Assembly: GCA_007122555.1 (NCBI GenBank) | Contig: SKTL01000116.1 | Span: forward strand, 1-7,279 | Direction: 5' to 3' | Length of the DNA stretch: 7,279 bases | Origin: Thermomicrobiaceae bacterium | Lineage (GTDB): Bacteria > Chloroflexota > Chloroflexia > Thermomicrobiales > Thermomicrobiaceae | Shown: piece after piece, positions 6,540 to 7,279 of the stretch | Numbering within the stretch: the first letter of the stretch is position 1 | How the letters are laid out: each line of letters begins with the position of its first letter | Position numbers and translations under genes: made by a program | The notes under the pieces: generated by a model | What the model was told of the DNA's origin: nothing | Database searches by the model: none | The model's input: the letters and a program-made list of their open reading frames with translations, nothing else

Positions 6540-6544
6540 AGGAG
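6540..6544 (+). promoter_or_regulatory. Shine-Dalgarno site choosing ATG 6553
   Basis: AGGAG lies 8 nt before ATG 6553 and supports it over the in-frame TTG at 6520. Starting at ATG 6553 also places the first VOC strand (AIYLNHVSV) directly at the N-terminus, as is usual for the family. Confidence 0.7.
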
Positions 6545-6552
6545 CAGGCAGC

Positions 6553-7047
6553 ATGCCGGCCATCTATCTGAACCATGTCAGCGTCAGCGCCCGTGATCTG
6601 AACGAATCGACCCGCTTCTATGAGGATCTGCTTGGTATGGAGCGCATTCCGACTCCGAACTTCGGCGGGAACGTCCAATGGCTCCGTGTTGGATCTCAGC
6701 AGCTGCATCTCGCCGAGCGCGAAGTTCCGATCAACAACCTGAACCATTTCGGCGTGACGGTGGACGACTTCCCCGCGGTGTACCGGAAGGCTCGCGAGAT
6801 GGGGATCTTCAACGACCGGATGCAGGGGTATCACCTCTGCGAGCTACCCGATGGCAAGGTGCAGCTCTACGTTCAGGACCCGGCGGGAAACACGCTGGAG
6901 ATCAATCATCCAGACGTCGCCACGCTGCCGGACGAAATCCGGGCCGATATCACGAAGCTCGTTGACGCATTCCCGCAGAGCGACGCCACTCTTCAGGCGC
7001 GCCTGTATGCCTCCCCGGCGGACGCGCCAGCCGGCGGCGACAGTTGA
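6553..7047 (+). CDS. VOC (glyoxalase/dioxygenase-fold) family protein
   Basis: The protein has 164 residues: one vicinal-oxygen-chelate unit of two beta-alpha-beta-beta-beta modules plus a helical tail. Module one begins with LNHVSVSARDLNESTRFYEDLLGM, and module two with NLNHFGVTVDDFPAVYRKAREMG. The strand VQLYVQDPAGNTLEINH closes the fold. Probable metal ligands are His8, His65 and Glu116, nearly the same spacing as His, His and Glu in the FosA/glyoxalase group; His52 (QLHLAE) also lies near the site. Such proteins bind a divalent metal and act on small oxygenated or thiol-conjugated substrates. The substrate here cannot be inferred, and a resistance function is not supported because FosA-specific residues are not evident. 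The tail (about 135-164) is Ala/Asp-rich. The protein is soluble and cytosolic. The gene is followed 73 nt later by a RidA-family gene on the same strand. Confidence 0.9.
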   Translation: MPAIYLNHVSVSARDLNESTRFYEDLLGMERIPTPNFGGNVQWLRVGSQQLHLAEREVPINNLNHFGVTVDDFPAVYRKAREMGIFNDRMQGYHLCELPDGKVQLYVQDPAGNTLEINHPDVATLPDEIRADITKLVDAFPQSDATLQARLYASPADAPAGGDS

Positions 7048-7073
7048 CAGGAGCGGCGTCCGGGTCATAGGAT
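7044..7073 (+). promoter_or_regulatory. Candidate promoter for the RidA-family gene
   Basis: TTGACA (7044-7049) is a perfect -35 box. An 18-nt spacer leads to TAGGAT (7068-7073, 4 of 6). The -35 overlaps the VOC stop codon TGA (7045-7047). It suggests that the RidA gene can be expressed independently, although cotranscription with the VOC gene is equally possible. Confidence 0.4.
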
Positions 7074-7120
7074 GCCTGTTCAGAGTGGTATTGTCGACGC
7101 CAGCAGGAAAGGGAAGACGC

Positions 7121-7279
7121 ATGAGTGCAGAGCAGACATTGAAGGACAAGGGTATCCAGCTTCCAGCCGTTCCAGGACCAGCCGGGAACTATGTTCATGC
7201 GGTTCGGACAGGCAATCTCCTGTACCTCTCCGGAAAGGGTCCGTTCGATCCGAACGGCGGACCTGCTCCGACAGGGAAG
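7121..7279 (+). CDS. RidA/YjgF-YER057c-UK114 family protein (3' truncated)
   Basis: Only the first 53 codons are present; the frame is open at the right edge. ATG 7121 follows a purine-rich AGGAAAGGGA (7105-7114) at suitable spacing. The segment ending in PAGNYVHAVRTGNLLYLSGKGPFDPNG is the typical RidA opening, a helix-strand pair followed by the LSG turn. RidA proteins are cytosolic trimers that deaminate reactive enamine/imine intermediates. The catalytic Arg lies beyond the window, so an active deaminase cannot be told from a non-deaminating relative. The longer N-terminus and the GKGP form (instead of SGQ) resemble a RidA-like subgroup, not classical RidA. The VOC gene upstream is on the same strand. 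Confidence 0.88.
   Translation, partial: MSAEQTLKDKGIQLPAVPGPAGNYVHAVRTGNLLYLSGKGPFDPNGGPAPTGK

Larger units (their letters stand above)
6370..6552. other. Divergent intergenic region
   Basis: These 183 nt separate the BON gene (minus strand) from the VOC gene (plus strand). Besides the sigma-54-like site and its inverted repeat, TACGAT (6507-6512) could be a -10 box toward the VOC gene (4 of 6), but it lacks a recognisable -35. No small gene is evident. Confidence 0.5.

Noticed and set aside
6553..7047. Fosfomycin resistance enzyme (FosA-like)
   Set aside because: Only the general VOC metal ligands are shared; no FosA-specific substrate or potassium-site signature is recognisable.

Overview
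The window reads as bacterial chromosomal DNA with moderately high GC. It holds seven protein genes, two of them cut by the window edges, and no rRNA, tRNA, CRISPR array or insertion sequence that I can recognise. The gene types suggest a Chloroflexota/Thermomicrobia-like bacterium: a CUAEP-tail radical SAM selenoprotein, a PAS-GGDEF-EAL protein, a membrane-anchored BON protein and small VOC and RidA proteins. That placement is an inference from family resemblance, not a measurement.

Left part (1-1280, +): the 3' portion of a B12-binding radical SAM gene. The obvious stop at 1239-1241 is very probably not a stop. It is a UGA preceded by Cys and followed by Ala-Glu-Pro, giving the tail Cys-Sec-Ala-Glu-Pro, and a compact hairpin of bacterial SECIS type starts 12 nt downstream. 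The real end is the second UGA at 1278-1280. This is the most notable feature of the window.

Next comes a gene-free stretch of about 395 nt (1281-1675), then a large cytosolic signalling gene (1676-4669, +) with four PAS sensor domains, a coiled coil, an intact GGDEF cyclase domain with an RxxD inhibitory site, and an EAL domain. The EAL domain has lost the second Asp of its DDFG metal-binding loop, so the protein probably makes c-di-GMP more than it degrades it.

The middle (4817-5047, +) is a short cysteine-rich protein with a CPDCG knuckle, a good Shine-Dalgarno and a plausible promoter. It faces a two-gene minus-strand unit. The first gene of that unit (5818-6369) encodes a single-pass membrane protein with a BON domain. 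The second (5095-5772) encodes an uncharacterised protein with a possible nucleoside-deoxyribosyltransferase/TIR-like core.

A 183-nt divergent intergenic region separates that unit from a VOC/glyoxalase-fold gene (6553-7047, +) and the start of a RidA-family gene (7121 to the window end, +). The divergent region carries an exact TGGCAC-N5-TTGC (sigma-54-like) match pointing toward the BON gene. VOC and RidA proteins both often act on small reactive metabolites, but nothing in the sequence ties these two to one pathway.
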